Positions 1 to 7,977 of a DNA stretch of 28,748 nucleotides are shown piece after piece. The DNA comes from Verrucomicrobiales bacterium (lineage in GTDB: Bacteria > Verrucomicrobiota > Verrucomicrobiia > Verrucomicrobiales > DEV007): assembly GCA_021648365.1 (NCBI GenBank), contig JAKISY010000063.1:1-28748 (forward strand), in the 5' to 3' direction. How positions within the stretch are numbered: the stretch's first letter is position 1; each line of letters starts with the position of its first letter. The translations under genes were made by a program, and so were the position numbers. The notes under the pieces were generated by a model. The model was not told the origin of the DNA. It saw only the letters and a program-made list of their open reading frames with translations, and did not search any database.

Positions 1-90
1 CCGCCTCGGCTCGAACAATTGCTGTCCTGCATGCGGTAGTCATTGGCTCGCTCTCGCAATGCTACCCGCTTCGCGGAAGAATCCTGAATA

Positions 91-263
91 GGGGTCAGTC
101 AGCATATCTTGACAAGTCACATAACTTATTTATGACAAATGACTTACTGTGATTATTCAAAGGAAGGGGTCAAGGAAGGGGTCAGGAGATAATTCTTGCA
201 ATTTCAACACCAAGCGCTATTCGCCTACGTCGCGACAAGCCGTCTTTGGGGTCAGCATATCTT
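91..263. repeat. Direct-repeat pair GGGGTCAG...CATATCTT
   Basis: Copies of GGGGTCAGCATATCTT lie at 91-110 and 248-263; the first has an internal GTCA duplication. Both are followed by a short A/C-rich stretch containing ACAA. No reading frame of note lies between them. Such repeats often flank or remain from insertion elements, but no transposase is visible here. Confidence 0.5.
160..183. repeat. Perfect tandem 12-bp repeat
   Basis: AAGGAAGGGGTC occurs twice in direct tandem (160-171 and 172-183). It contains the GGGGTC core also found at 91 and 248, so the region looks built from repeated copies of a short element. Confidence 0.6.
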
Positions 264-280
264 CACAAATGGATGGTATG

Positions 281-328
281 GACCGGGGACATAGGTTACA
301 GATAGACTGGGGACATAGGTGACAGTAA
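281..328. repeat. Imperfect tandem 24-bp repeat (GGGGACATAGGT)
   Basis: Two 24-bp units (281-304 and 305-328) share the core GGGGACATAGGT followed by TACAG or GACAG. Motifs like this are common beside transposase genes in environmental bacteria (recollection, not checked). Here they sit just upstream of the toxin-antitoxin pair and mark the left flank as mobile-element debris. Confidence 0.55.
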
Positions 329-436
329 AGACAGGGCAATATGAGCTGGTCGGAGGCATTGTGGCGAGTTTACAGCGCGTTGCCATCCCGCAGAAATGAG
401 CTGGAAAAAACACGGGCAATGAGTTACACTGAAAGT

Positions 437-697
437 ATGACCATCACTTATCAGACACTAATGGGGGAAGACGGAGAGCCCACGGCGGCACTGATCCCGT
501 GGGACGAGTTCAGAGTGATCAAAGCAGAGCTTGAGGTTGCGGAAGACACGCCGCTTAGCCCAGAGTGGAAAGCTGAATTAGATCGGCGTAGCCGTGAACT
601 AGATGACGGTAGTGTGAAAGGTATTCCACACGATGAAATGATCGAGCGGGTGCGTGAAACACTTCGCAATCACTCATCTTCGAAGCAGAGAGCATGA
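437..697 (+). CDS. Antitoxin of the addiction-module component type
   Basis: About 86 residues. The second half, starting LSPEWKAELDRRSREL and running to the basic tail, matches the pattern of short antitoxins annotated as putative addiction module components. The N-terminal half with ALIPWDEF resembles a Phd/RelB-like DNA-binding or dimerisation part. The frame is open from 341, but the product from 437 (MTITYQTLM) has the expected size; 419 is an alternative start, and neither has a clear ribosome binding site. The stop overlaps the next start as ATGA at 694-697, the coupling typical of a toxin-antitoxin operon. It would neutralise the RelE/ParE-like toxin encoded next, whose gene is broken, so the antitoxin may now be an orphan. 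Confidence 0.7.
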   Translation: MTITYQTLMGEDGEPTAALIPWDEFRVIKAELEVAEDTPLSPEWKAELDRRSRELDDGSVKGIPHDEMIERVRETLRNHSSSKQRA

Positions 698-991
698 CAC
701 TGATTTGGCATCCCGACACAGAGAGTGAACTCACAGACGGGGCGACGTATTACAATCAACGTCAACCAGGACTCGGAGAGGAGTTTATTGATGAAGTGAC
801 AAAAGCCGCAAGCGTCATCACTGCTGATCCCCGAGCGGGCACGTGAATTTGATCCGCCTTATCGGAAAGTTACCATCGAGCGCTTTTCATATCAGCTCAT
901 ATATGAAATTCGGCAGGATAATCTTAGACTTCTAGCTGTGATGCATCAAAGCCGCCGCCCGGGTTACTGGAAAGAGCGGACAGAAGATTGA
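694..991 (+). pseudogene. RelE/ParE-type toxin, frameshifted
   Basis: The first frame (694-846) gives a RelE/ParE start with helices around YYNQRQPGLGEEF and EVTKAASVI, then stops after ADPRAGT. The remainder continues in another frame from about 839 to 991: FDPPYRKVTIERFSYQLIYEI, then LAVMHQSRRPGYWKER, the classic C-terminal core of this family with the HQSR motif. A single indel near 836-846 separates the halves; joined, they give about 98 residues, the normal length. The toxin would be a ribosome-dependent RNase or gyrase inhibitor depending on subfamily, which cannot be decided here. Either a true inactivating mutation or a sequencing error explains it. Confidence 0.75.
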
Positions 992-1010
992 GTCGCTTTT
1001 CTTTTTTTCA

Positions 1011-1028
1011 CCGCTAAAAAATTAGCGG
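1011..1028. other. Short perfect hairpin after the toxin gene
   Basis: CCGCTAA-AAAA-TTAGCGG forms a 7-bp stem with a 4-nt loop. A T-tract (about 1000-1008) precedes rather than follows it on the plus strand, so it does not fit an intrinsic terminator on either strand. It may still protect or separate transcripts between the toxin pair and the convergent lipoprotein gene. Confidence 0.35.
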
Positions 1029-1070
1029 AGCAGTCAGTGAATATTGACAAGTAATTCAACCTGTTGATTC

Positions 1071-1250
1071 TCAATATTGGTTTCTGAGAAATTTAGAATT
1101 AGCGTCCTGTAGCTTGAATGCATTGTCAGCTTTGTTAGGAACCGGGTAATTAGGCATGCCATTCTCATCTTCAGGAGCTGAAACACATCCAGTAAAGCTC
1201 AATGCCATCACGGGAGCCAGAATCATTGCGAGTAATGCTATTTTTTTCAT
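1071..1250 (-). CDS. Small secreted lipoprotein (59 aa)
   Basis: Reading the minus strand from the ATG at 1250 gives 59 residues: MKKIALLAMI start, hydrophobic core, then a lipobox SFTGC with Cys22 as the likely lipidated residue. The mature part is short and acidic/Asn-rich, with GMPNYPVPN and a C-terminal KFLRNQY. It ends with TGA at 1073-1071. The classic signal-peptide architecture strongly supports a real gene despite the length. It is divergent from the Bat operon, so the promoters of both must lie within 1251-1391. Function unknown; it is likely anchored in the outer membrane or inner-membrane periplasmic face. Confidence 0.75.
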   Translation of the reverse strand: MKKIALLAMILAPVMALSFTGCVSAPEDENGMPNYPVPNKADNAFKLQDANSKFLRNQY

Positions 1251-1391
1251 ATTACTTCACTTTTACCGACTCTCACCACACAGTTCAAGTCAATTCCGAA
1301 GGATTACTGACCCCACGAGCTGTTTTTCTTGTCCTTTTTAATAGCGATCAGACGAAATCCCCACCATACTCCGCTCTCTATACACAGCAAC

Positions 1392-2309
1392 ATGGCAAAG
1401 CCACCGACCATCCAGACCAAAGATCAACAAGACATCTCTGAGATCCTGCGAAAAATCCGCAAGATCGAATTGAAGACGCGTGGTTTGGTGCGTGAAAGCA
1501 TCGGCGGAGAATACCAGAGCTGTTTCAAAGGCGAAGGCATCGACTTCGAAGATTTCCGCGAATACCAGCACGGCGACGAAGTGCGCTCGATCGATTGGAA
1601 TGTGACCGCTCGTATGGGCACGCCTTTTATCAAAAAATTCACGGAACAGCGCGAATTGACCGTGATCCTCGCTGTGGACATCAGTGCATCGGGCAACTAC
1701 GGTAGCCACGAGCAAAGCAAACGCGAACTGATCGCCGAAATCTCCGCTCTACTCGCCTTCAGCGCCTTGCAAAACAAAGACAAAGTTGGGCTGATTCTCT
1801 TCACCGACCAAATCGAAAAATACGTGCCACCGCTCAAAGGAGCATCGCACACTCTACGCCTGATCCGCGAGATCCTCTACTGCCACCCCACTCGTCACCA
1901 AACCGAGCTGGCAGACACCGTCCATATTCTACGCAATCATATCAAACGCCGTTCCTTAGTTTTTCTGATCTCAGACTTCCTCTTTGCCGATGATCAACTC
2001 GACGAGCTGAAAAGCCTCAGCCGCCAACACGACCTCGTCGCCATCCAAGTAGGTGACCCTGCAGAAAAAGAGTTGCCCGCCGTCGGTCCCGTGCGCCTGG
2101 AAGACCCCGAGACCGGTGAGCAAATCGAGATCAATACCTCCAATCCCAAAATTCGCCAAGCTTACCAACGCCAAGCCCAACGGTGGCAAGAACAATTAGA
2201 TAGCCACTTCCGTAAGTTAGGAGTCGATAAGATCGACCTAGTCACCGATCAAGAATACCTACCCGCACTGCACTCCTTCTTCAAACGCCGAGGCGGTCTA
2301 GGTAATTAA
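1392..2309 (+). CDS. DUF58 protein of the Bat/MoxR operon type
   Basis: 305 residues from the ATG at 1392 (MAKPPTIQTK). The frame is open from 1329, but the family begins near the charged helix that follows this Met. The DUF58 signature is clear: GEGIDFEDFREYQHGD, then RSIDWNVTAR around residues 48-74, followed by a VWA-like fold with AVDISASG and later a FLISDFL strand. DUF58 proteins accompany MoxR AAA+ ATPases and VWA proteins and are thought to act in chaperone-like assembly at the membrane. It heads the plus-strand operon, and the next gene begins 43 bp later. No moxR gene lies upstream in the window, which is unusual; the start has no obvious ribosome binding site. Confidence 0.85.
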   Translation: MAKPPTIQTKDQQDISEILRKIRKIELKTRGLVRESIGGEYQSCFKGEGIDFEDFREYQHGDEVRSIDWNVTARMGTPFIKKFTEQRELTVILAVDISASGNYGSHEQSKRELIAEISALLAFSALQNKDKVGLILFTDQIEKYVPPLKGASHTLRLIREILYCHPTRHQTELADTVHILRNHIKRRSLVFLISDFLFADDQLDELKSLSRQHDLVAIQVGDPAEKELPAVGPVRLEDPETGEQIEINTSNPKIRQAYQRQAQRWQEQLDSHFRKLGVDKIDLVTDQEYLPALHSFFKRRGGLGN

Positions 2310-2352
2310 TGCCCTGGCATCCCCAAAGCTAAGATTTAATTTTTTTCAACCG

Positions 2353-2916
2353 ATGAACCCATTCCTTGTAGCTCAACTGCCACCGCCTCAGACGGACGCT
2401 CCCGAGCTGCCCGACATCCAAGACATCGTTCCGCCGCAGGCAGCTAGCGATTACGGATTGCTCATCCTAGCCCTGATAGGTCTGTTGATTTTTATCGTCA
2501 TCGCCATTTTTTTGGCAGTGCATTTTATCCGCAAAAAACAACACCCCCACCAAATTCCAGCGGGCAGAGTCGCCTTAAAAAGACTCGCCGATCTGGAACC
2601 TCAAAGCAACGACCTACCTGTCAACGAGCTTAGCTTACAAGTTTCAAACATTTTAAAAGACTACCTGCAAGCCCGTTTCCACGACCCTTTCCGCTACGAA
2701 ACTTCACAAGAATTTATTCACCGTCTAGGCAGCGGAGCTTCGCAAAACCTACCACAAAGCCTACAAAACGACCTAGCTCGATTCACCCTAGCCTGCGACG
2801 AACTCAAATTCGCCCGTCCTGCCAATGCCGATAGCAAAAAAGTTCCTCTGATCGAAGAAGCTCGCTTAATCATTCGTGAACCTATCACCGCCAATGCCGC
2901 ACCTCCTGTTAGCTGA
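2353..2916 (+). CDS. DUF4381-like single-pass membrane protein
   Basis: 187 residues. A proline-rich N-terminus (about 1-30) precedes one transmembrane helix (about 34-57, GLLILALIGLLIFIVIAI) and a basic stop-transfer RKKQ. The cytoplasmic part from about 75 is helical, with KRLADLEP, a conserved-looking RYETSQEFIHRL and later DELKFARP. This matches the DUF4381 family that sits between DUF58 and VWA genes in Bat operons of Verrucomicrobiota, Planctomycetota and Proteobacteria. It overlaps the start of the next gene by about 23 bp, so the two are translationally linked. Probably an assembly partner of the VWA membrane proteins. Confidence 0.75.
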   Translation: MNPFLVAQLPPPQTDAPELPDIQDIVPPQAASDYGLLILALIGLLIFIVIAIFLAVHFIRKKQHPHQIPAGRVALKRLADLEPQSNDLPVNELSLQVSNILKDYLQARFHDPFRYETSQEFIHRLGSGASQNLPQSLQNDLARFTLACDELKFARPANADSKKVPLIEEARLIIREPITANAAPPVS

Positions 2917-3907
2917 TATCATCTGGCACTTCGCCTACCCATGGGCGCTACTGCTGCTACTGCTGATCCCCGCCTTAGCGTTGATCAAAGGTCGCCGTGG
3001 CCCGCAGGCAGCGATTGTCTTTTCCTCGCTACACATCCTGCGTCAGATGGCTCCGCTCACCCGCTCGCGCATCGGTGCAATTCGCAAAGCCTTGATTTAT
3101 CTTAGCATCGCCCTGCTCATTTTCGCCCTAGCCCGACCGCAAAAAATACGCTCCACTGAGAACATCAGTGAGAGCGGTATCGAACTGCTGATCGCCATCG
3201 ACGTCTCACGCTCAATGCAAGTGCCCGATTTTGTCATCGGCGGCCGCAAGGCCAATCGCTTGCAAGCAGCCAAAAAAGTCACCCGCGACTTCATCCGTGG
3301 CCGCCAAACGGATCGCATCGGAGTGATCGCCTTCGCCGGTCGCCCCTACCTCGTCGCACCGATCACCCTAGATCACGACTGGATCGAAGACAGCCTCGAA
3401 CGCGTGCGCATCGGTTTGGTCGAAGACGGCACCGCCATTGGTTCCGCCATCGGCGCCGCTTCTCGCCGACTGGAAAAGCGTCCTGCCAAAAGCAAAGTCG
3501 TCGTCCTGCTCACCGACGGAGTGAACAACGCCGGCAGCCTCACCCCCATCACCGCCGCTAAACTGGCAAAAACTCTCGGCATCAAGATCTACACCATCGC
3601 CGTCGGCACCTACGGCAACTACACCGTGCAAACCCCCGTCGGTCCTCAACACTTGCAGCAAGAGTTCGATGAAGAAACGCTCAAAGAAATCGCCCGCATC
3701 GCCGATGGCGAATACTTTCGCGCTCAAGACACCTCGGGGCTAGAGCGCATCTTCGGCTTGATCAATCAACTGGAAAAAACCGAAATCAAAAAACACGTCA
3801 CCGTGCACGCCAAGGAATATTTCTTTTGGTTTGCCCTTCCCTCACTCGCTTTTGCCCTACTATCTTTGATAGGTGGAGAAACCTTTTGGCGACGCTTACC
3901 TGAATGA
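2894..3907 (+). CDS. batA: BatA-like VWA-domain membrane protein
   Basis: 337 residues from ATG 2894; a GTG at 2876 is an alternative but adds nothing family-like. Helices at about 12-31 and 66-80 are followed by a VWA domain with an intact MIDAS motif, DVSRS at 103-107. Also seen are DRIGVIAFAGRPYLVAP and VVLLTDGVNNAG. A C-terminal helix lies at about 312-330 (FWFALPSLAFALLSLIGG). BatA proteins carry the VWA domain in the periplasm between such helices and bind partner proteins through a metal ion. The stop overlaps the next start as ATGA, giving tight coupling with the second VWA protein. The Bat operon was first linked to aerotolerance in Bacteroides; its general role is envelope stress and assembly. 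Confidence 0.85.
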   Translation: MPHLLLADIIWHFAYPWALLLLLLIPALALIKGRRGPQAAIVFSSLHILRQMAPLTRSRIGAIRKALIYLSIALLIFALARPQKIRSTENISESGIELLIAIDVSRSMQVPDFVIGGRKANRLQAAKKVTRDFIRGRQTDRIGVIAFAGRPYLVAPITLDHDWIEDSLERVRIGLVEDGTAIGSAIGAASRRLEKRPAKSKVVVLLTDGVNNAGSLTPITAAKLAKTLGIKIYTIAVGTYGNYTVQTPVGPQHLQQEFDEETLKEIARIADGEYFRAQDTSGLERIFGLINQLEKTEIKKHVTVHAKEYFFWFALPSLAFALLSLIGGETFWRRLPE

Positions 3908-6141
3908 TGCCTACTTTTGCCGAACCAGTCTATTTTTGGATGCTGCCAGCGCTACTGCCGCTGTTGCTGCTACGCCTGCGCGCGCACCGCCTCAGCCGCC
4001 AAGGCACCCCTGGACTGGTCGCCCAGCGCCTACGCGGACAGCTAATCATCGGTGCTCAGCCGTGGTTGCGCTGGCTGTCATTCTGCCTCTACTGTCTCGC
4101 ATTCGCCTGCATCATCGTCGCCCTAGCACGACCACAATGGGGGCACGAAGAAGTCGCCACCCAATCCGAAGGGCGCAACATCCTCATCGCCATGGACACC
4201 TCGCGCAGCATGCTCGCCACCGACTTGCTGCCCGACCGCCTCACTCGCGCCAAGTTGGCAGCACAAGATATCGTCGAAGCCCTGCCCGGCGATCGCATCG
4301 GCCTGATCGCTTTTGCTGGACGCCCCTTCCTACAAGCTCCACTAACGATGGATCACATGGCAATCACCGAAACCCTCAACCAAATCGATACCGAGATCAT
4401 CCCACGCGGAGGCACCAACATCAACGCCGCCGTCGCCATGGCGATCGAGACTTTTCAAAAAGCCGACAGCAAAGACAATGCCCTCATCCTTTTCAGCGAT
4501 GGCGAAGGATTAGAGGGCGAAGAAGAGTTAGCTAAAATCGGCAAGGACGCCGAAGAACTCGGGCTAGTAGTTATCGCCATCGGCGTAGGCACACAAGCGG
4601 GTTCCATCATCCCTGACCCCAACGCCTCCGGTCCCGGCGAATTCATCAAAACAGAACAAGGCAAACTGGTGCGCTCCCGCCTCGATCCTGCCGCTCTGCA
4701 ACAACTCAGTGCCAAAACCTCACGAGGACTCTACCTCAACCTCGGCGCCGCCAACTCGATCACCGATCTCGTCTCCAAAGCCTTGCAACAAATCGAAGTA
4801 TCCCGTCACGAAGAAGCTCTCAAAAAACGCCCCATCGAACGCTTCATCTGGCCCTTGAGCTTTGCCCTAGCCCTGATGATCGTCGCCTTCCTGATGCCAA
4901 GCTCCTTACGCAACAAAAAACACCGCACAAGCCCATCGCTCAAAACTACTGCTGCTGGCAAAACTCTCGGATCGTTACTGCTACTCGCCAGCCTCGGCTT
5001 CACTAACCCCAGCACCGCTCAAGAAAACGAGCCACCAGAACCTCCACAAACTCAACAAAAAAAATCCATCGTAGCCTTGCAAGCTTACCAAAAGCAAGAC
5101 TACAAAAACGCCCTGCAAGCTTACCAACAAGAACTCAACCAAAGCGAATCCAGCAAAGAACAATCTCGCCTGCATTTCGGCTTAGGTGCCAGCGCCTACC
5201 GCACCGGCGACCTCGAACTCGCCGAACAGTCCTTTGGTAAAGTGCTTGAACAAGCGCACTCCAAAAAGCTCACCACCGATGCCCACTACAATCTAGGCAA
5301 TACCCTGTTCCGCCACGGTCAAGCCTTGCTGAAACCCAAGGCGACTGACGATCAACCCAGCGACGACACCTCTGCCGCCCAACCCGACCTCAAAGGCGCC
5401 GGTCGCCAATGGCAAGCCGCGCTCGAACACTATCAAGCCGCCCTCGACATCAATCCTCGACACCAAGCCGCAGCAGAAAATATAAAAATCGTCCGCCAAC
5501 ATCTCGACCGACTGCAAGAGCAACAAAAGCAGCAGGAACAAAAAGACAAGGACAAGGACAAGGACAAGGACAAGGACAAGGACAAAGACAAAGACAAAGA
5601 CAAAGACAAAGACAAGGACAAAGACAAGGACAAAGACAAGAACAAAGACAAGGACAAGGACAAGGATCAAAAAGGCGATCAGAAAGATAAAGATCAAAAA
5701 CCTGGAGAAGATGGGAAACCTGGAGAAGACGGGAAACCCAAAGACGACTCCCAAGATCCCAATGGCAAACCTTCGGACTCAAAAGATCCAAACAAAAAAG
5801 ACGATCATGAAGGAGGAAAAAAACCTCAACCATCCGATAAAAAACAAGATCAAAAGGACGGCGATAAAAAGGATGGCAAAAAACAAAAACCCCAACAAAA
5901 AGGGCAAGCCGAACCTCAAGAAAAAGATCTCGATGGTAATCTGAAAGCCAATCCCAATCAGCAACAACCAGCTCAACAAGGCAAACCCGCTGGCGAAAGC
6001 CAAGCGGCACAGCAACGCAACCCTGAAACAGGATTCACTCCTCTAGAAGCACGTCGCTTATTACGAAACCTCTCCGACGAAGACCTCAGCGTCAAACCTC
6101 TGATTCGCCCAGCTCCAGCCCAACCTTATAAAAACTGGTGA
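3904..6141 (+). CDS. BatB-BatC-like fusion: VWA, TPR and Asp-Lys repeat
   Basis: 745 residues. N-terminal helices at about 8-25 and 56-75 lead to a VWA domain with intact MIDAS (DTSRS at 98-102) and DRIGLIAFAGRPFLQAP. A helix at about 312-332 closes the BatB-like part. A second hydrophobic stretch (about 356-370) then leads to TPR repeats over about 385-530: LQAYQKQDYKNALQAY, AYRTGDLELAEQSF and DAHYNLGNTLF. These form the BatC-like part. Residues about 548-588 are an almost pure Asp-Lys repeat, followed by a hydrophilic Lys/Asp/Gln/Pro-rich tail to about 710, and the end SLD-like LSVKPLIRPAPAQPYKNW. Separate batB and batC genes are the common arrangement; here they are one protein. It is likely membrane bound with TPR and tail outside the cytoplasm. 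The next gene starts 11 bp downstream. Confidence 0.85.
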   Translation: MMPTFAEPVYFWMLPALLPLLLLRLRAHRLSRQGTPGLVAQRLRGQLIIGAQPWLRWLSFCLYCLAFACIIVALARPQWGHEEVATQSEGRNILIAMDTSRSMLATDLLPDRLTRAKLAAQDIVEALPGDRIGLIAFAGRPFLQAPLTMDHMAITETLNQIDTEIIPRGGTNINAAVAMAIETFQKADSKDNALILFSDGEGLEGEEELAKIGKDAEELGLVVIAIGVGTQAGSIIPDPNASGPGEFIKTEQGKLVRSRLDPAALQQLSAKTSRGLYLNLGAANSITDLVSKALQQIEVSRHEEALKKRPIERFIWPLSFALALMIVAFLMPSSLRNKKHRTSPSLKTTAAGKTLGSLLLLASLGFTNPSTAQENEPPEPPQTQQKKSIVALQAYQKQDYKNALQAYQQELNQSESSKEQSRLHFGLGASAYRTGDLELAEQSFGKVLEQAHSKKLTTDAHYNLGNTLFRHGQALLKPKATDDQPSDDTSAAQPDLKGAGRQWQAALEHYQAALDINPRHQAAAENIKIVRQHLDRLQEQQKQQEQKDKDKDKDKDKDKDKDKDKDKDKDKDKDKDKDKNKDKDKDKDQKGDQKDKDQKPGEDGKPGEDGKPKDDSQDPNGKPSDSKDPNKKDDHEGGKKPQPSDKKQDQKDGDKKDGKKQKPQQKGQAEPQEKDLDGNLKANPNQQQPAQQGKPAGESQAAQQRNPETGFTPLEARRLLRNLSDEDLSVKPLIRPAPAQPYKNW
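5545..5667 (+). repeat. In-frame hexanucleotide repeat coding (Asp-Lys)n
   Basis: About 20 consecutive GACAAG/GACAAA units encode alternating Asp and Lys, broken once by an AAC codon at 5641. Lys codons AAG and AAA alternate in blocks, so the array is not a single recent expansion. Unit loss or gain stays in frame, changing linker length without breaking the protein. The opposite-strand frames are low-complexity shadows. Confidence 0.9.
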
Positions 6142-6152
6142 GAACCCTAGTT

Positions 6153-7964
6153 ATGACCCATCATTCATCCATTGATACTACCCTATCGCGGCTCATAGGT
6201 CGCAGCTACCCGCTAGTCACCCTACTGGCAGTCATCCTGTTCACCCTGAGCTCCGACCTAGCTCCCGCCCAGCAGATCAGCAACGCAACCAAAATCACAG
6301 GACTTCTACACGGACGCAAACTTGCGGTAGGAGAAAAAGGAGTTTACGCCATCCAAGTCGATAACGGCACCTTGGATGAAACACCTAAATCCATCGAAGC
6401 CCCAGGCTTGACCATCCTCTATCAGGGACAGAACTCCAGCATCAAAGTCATCAATGGCGTTAGTAGCAGCCAGACCATCTACTATTACAGGCTCAGTGGC
6501 GATCAAGAAGGCAGTTTCACCATCCCAGTCGTCAGCTTAAACGTCCGTGGCAAAACCTACTCCACCCAAGCTGCCACCCTCGTGATTTTCAAACGCAAAG
6601 CAGGCGACCTTACCCTCGATGCATCGAAGCCCTATTTCCTTCGCCTCACTACGCCCAAAACTAGCCTCTACGTCAATCAAATCGTACCTTTAGACTTGAC
6701 CGCTTTCGTTCGCGGACAAAGCAGCATCTACGAAATCGGCGCTCCCAATTTGAAAAATGAAGGACTGGTGATCAAGCCCTTCCAGCGCAATGTCGCCCAA
6801 GGCAACCTTGTCATCGACGGCTATGAATACTCCACCGCCAAGATCCAAGGCAGCGTTTATCCTATCCAACCCGGCGAACAAATCCTAAAGTCTGCTGAAT
6901 TGCGCTGCCGCTTCATTGATCGCAACGCCCGCTCTGGCGGCGGTTTGCGCAGCCTCTTCACTCAGACGGTCACCCGCACCCTGCAAAGCAACGCCCTCAG
7001 CTTCGATGTCAAACCTCTGCCAAAAGAAGGCAAACCCTCCACCTTTTCGGGCGCGGTCGGCAATTTTGACATGGAGATTCACGCATCCCCACTCAAATTG
7101 CAAAGCGGCGACCCCATCTCCATCGATATCACCATCACTGGCGTAGGGAATTTTGATGCCCTCGCCGCCCCCACATTCCTCAGCGAAGGCAGCTCTCAAT
7201 GGCGCACCTATGAAGCACGCAAAATCATCGACCCCAACGAAAAATCTGACGGCGTGCTCAGTGGCAAATGCACCTTCACCCAAATCGTCATTCCCTCCGG
7301 TGACATCACCGAACTGCCACCTTTCGAAATCAGCTTCTTCGATCCAGAGACCGAACAATACGTCACTCGCCGCAGCCAAGCCATCCCGCTAGAAATCGCT
7401 GCCGACACACGCGCCGCCTCAGCCGTTAGCAGTGTCGCGGGTGGACATGCCACCTCTCAAGCCGCGGTCGCTAGCCCGCTTGCTAACTTTGACGACATCC
7501 TCTTCATCCGCCAAGGCAAGCCACACCGCCGCAATCTACAGGCGAACCTAACGCAACGACCTTCATTCTGGTTAACTCAATTAGTCCCCTTGCTGTTACT
7601 ACTCTGGATCCTCGCTATCGCCCTGCGTCGCTTTATCAAAATCAAAGGTTACGGCACCAATAACACCGACACCTCCCTTGATTTCCAACAGCTTCGTCAA
7701 GCCCTAGCTCAATCGACCTCCACACGTGCTGATTATTATAAAAATATCTCCGCCTGCCTAGATCGCTGGCAACAGCAAACTCAATCCAAGCCCAAGCCGT
7801 CATCCGAAGCCATCACCGCAGGCTTCCAAGCCCTCTACTCCAGATGCCAATGGATTCTCTACGGCGCTCCAGAAAGTGATCGCCAAGCCGCCCCCACCGA
7901 CCGCGAGACCAGCGAAGCCAAACAGATCCTCGATACCCTCTCTCAACACCTGAGTGCCAGTTGA
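6153..7964 (+). CDS. batD: BatD-like protein (oxygen-tolerance family)
   Basis: 603 residues from ATG 6153; a GTG at 6138 overlapping the previous stop is an alternative. A signal peptide (about 1-39, LVTLLAVILFTLSSDLAPAQ) precedes beta-rich extracytoplasmic domains with typical BatD features: VGEKGVYAIQVDN, SFTIPVVSLNVRGKTYST, FVRGQSSIYEIGAP, and a later module SGDPISIDITITGVGNFD then LPPFEISFFDPE. One C-terminal helix lies at about 472-492 (LTQLVPLLLLLWILAIAL), with a short cytoplasmic tail. BatD holds Ig-like domains in the periplasm beside the BatA/BatB VWA domains. The next gene begins 13 bp after the stop. Confidence 0.82.
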   Translation: MTHHSSIDTTLSRLIGRSYPLVTLLAVILFTLSSDLAPAQQISNATKITGLLHGRKLAVGEKGVYAIQVDNGTLDETPKSIEAPGLTILYQGQNSSIKVINGVSSSQTIYYYRLSGDQEGSFTIPVVSLNVRGKTYSTQAATLVIFKRKAGDLTLDASKPYFLRLTTPKTSLYVNQIVPLDLTAFVRGQSSIYEIGAPNLKNEGLVIKPFQRNVAQGNLVIDGYEYSTAKIQGSVYPIQPGEQILKSAELRCRFIDRNARSGGGLRSLFTQTVTRTLQSNALSFDVKPLPKEGKPSTFSGAVGNFDMEIHASPLKLQSGDPISIDITITGVGNFDALAAPTFLSEGSSQWRTYEARKIIDPNEKSDGVLSGKCTFTQIVIPSGDITELPPFEISFFDPETEQYVTRRSQAIPLEIAADTRAASAVSSVAGGHATSQAAVASPLANFDDILFIRQGKPHRRNLQANLTQRPSFWLTQLVPLLLLLWILAIALRRFIKIKGYGTNNTDTSLDFQQLRQALAQSTSTRADYYKNISACLDRWQQQTQSKPKPSSEAITAGFQALYSRCQWILYGAPESDRQAAPTDRETSEAKQILDTLSQHLSAS

Positions 7965-7977
7965 CCTTCTTATCACG

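Noticed and set aside
1011..1028. Intrinsic terminator for the toxin gene.
   Set aside because: The stem is perfect but the T-tract is on the wrong side for the plus strand and gives an A-tract on the minus strand.
1202..1441. Plus-strand frames around 1156-1441 as separate genes.
   Set aside because: They overlap the well-supported lipoprotein on the other strand and the start of the DUF58 gene, and have no family features.
5545..5667. Possible CRISPR-like periodic array.
   Set aside because: The unit is 6 bp without spacers, in frame and coding.
5433..5754. Long open frames on the minus strand and other plus frames over the Asp-Lys repeat.
   Set aside because: They are Leu/Ser/Phe/Val or Gln/Arg low-complexity shadows of the hexamer repeat inside the BatB-like gene.
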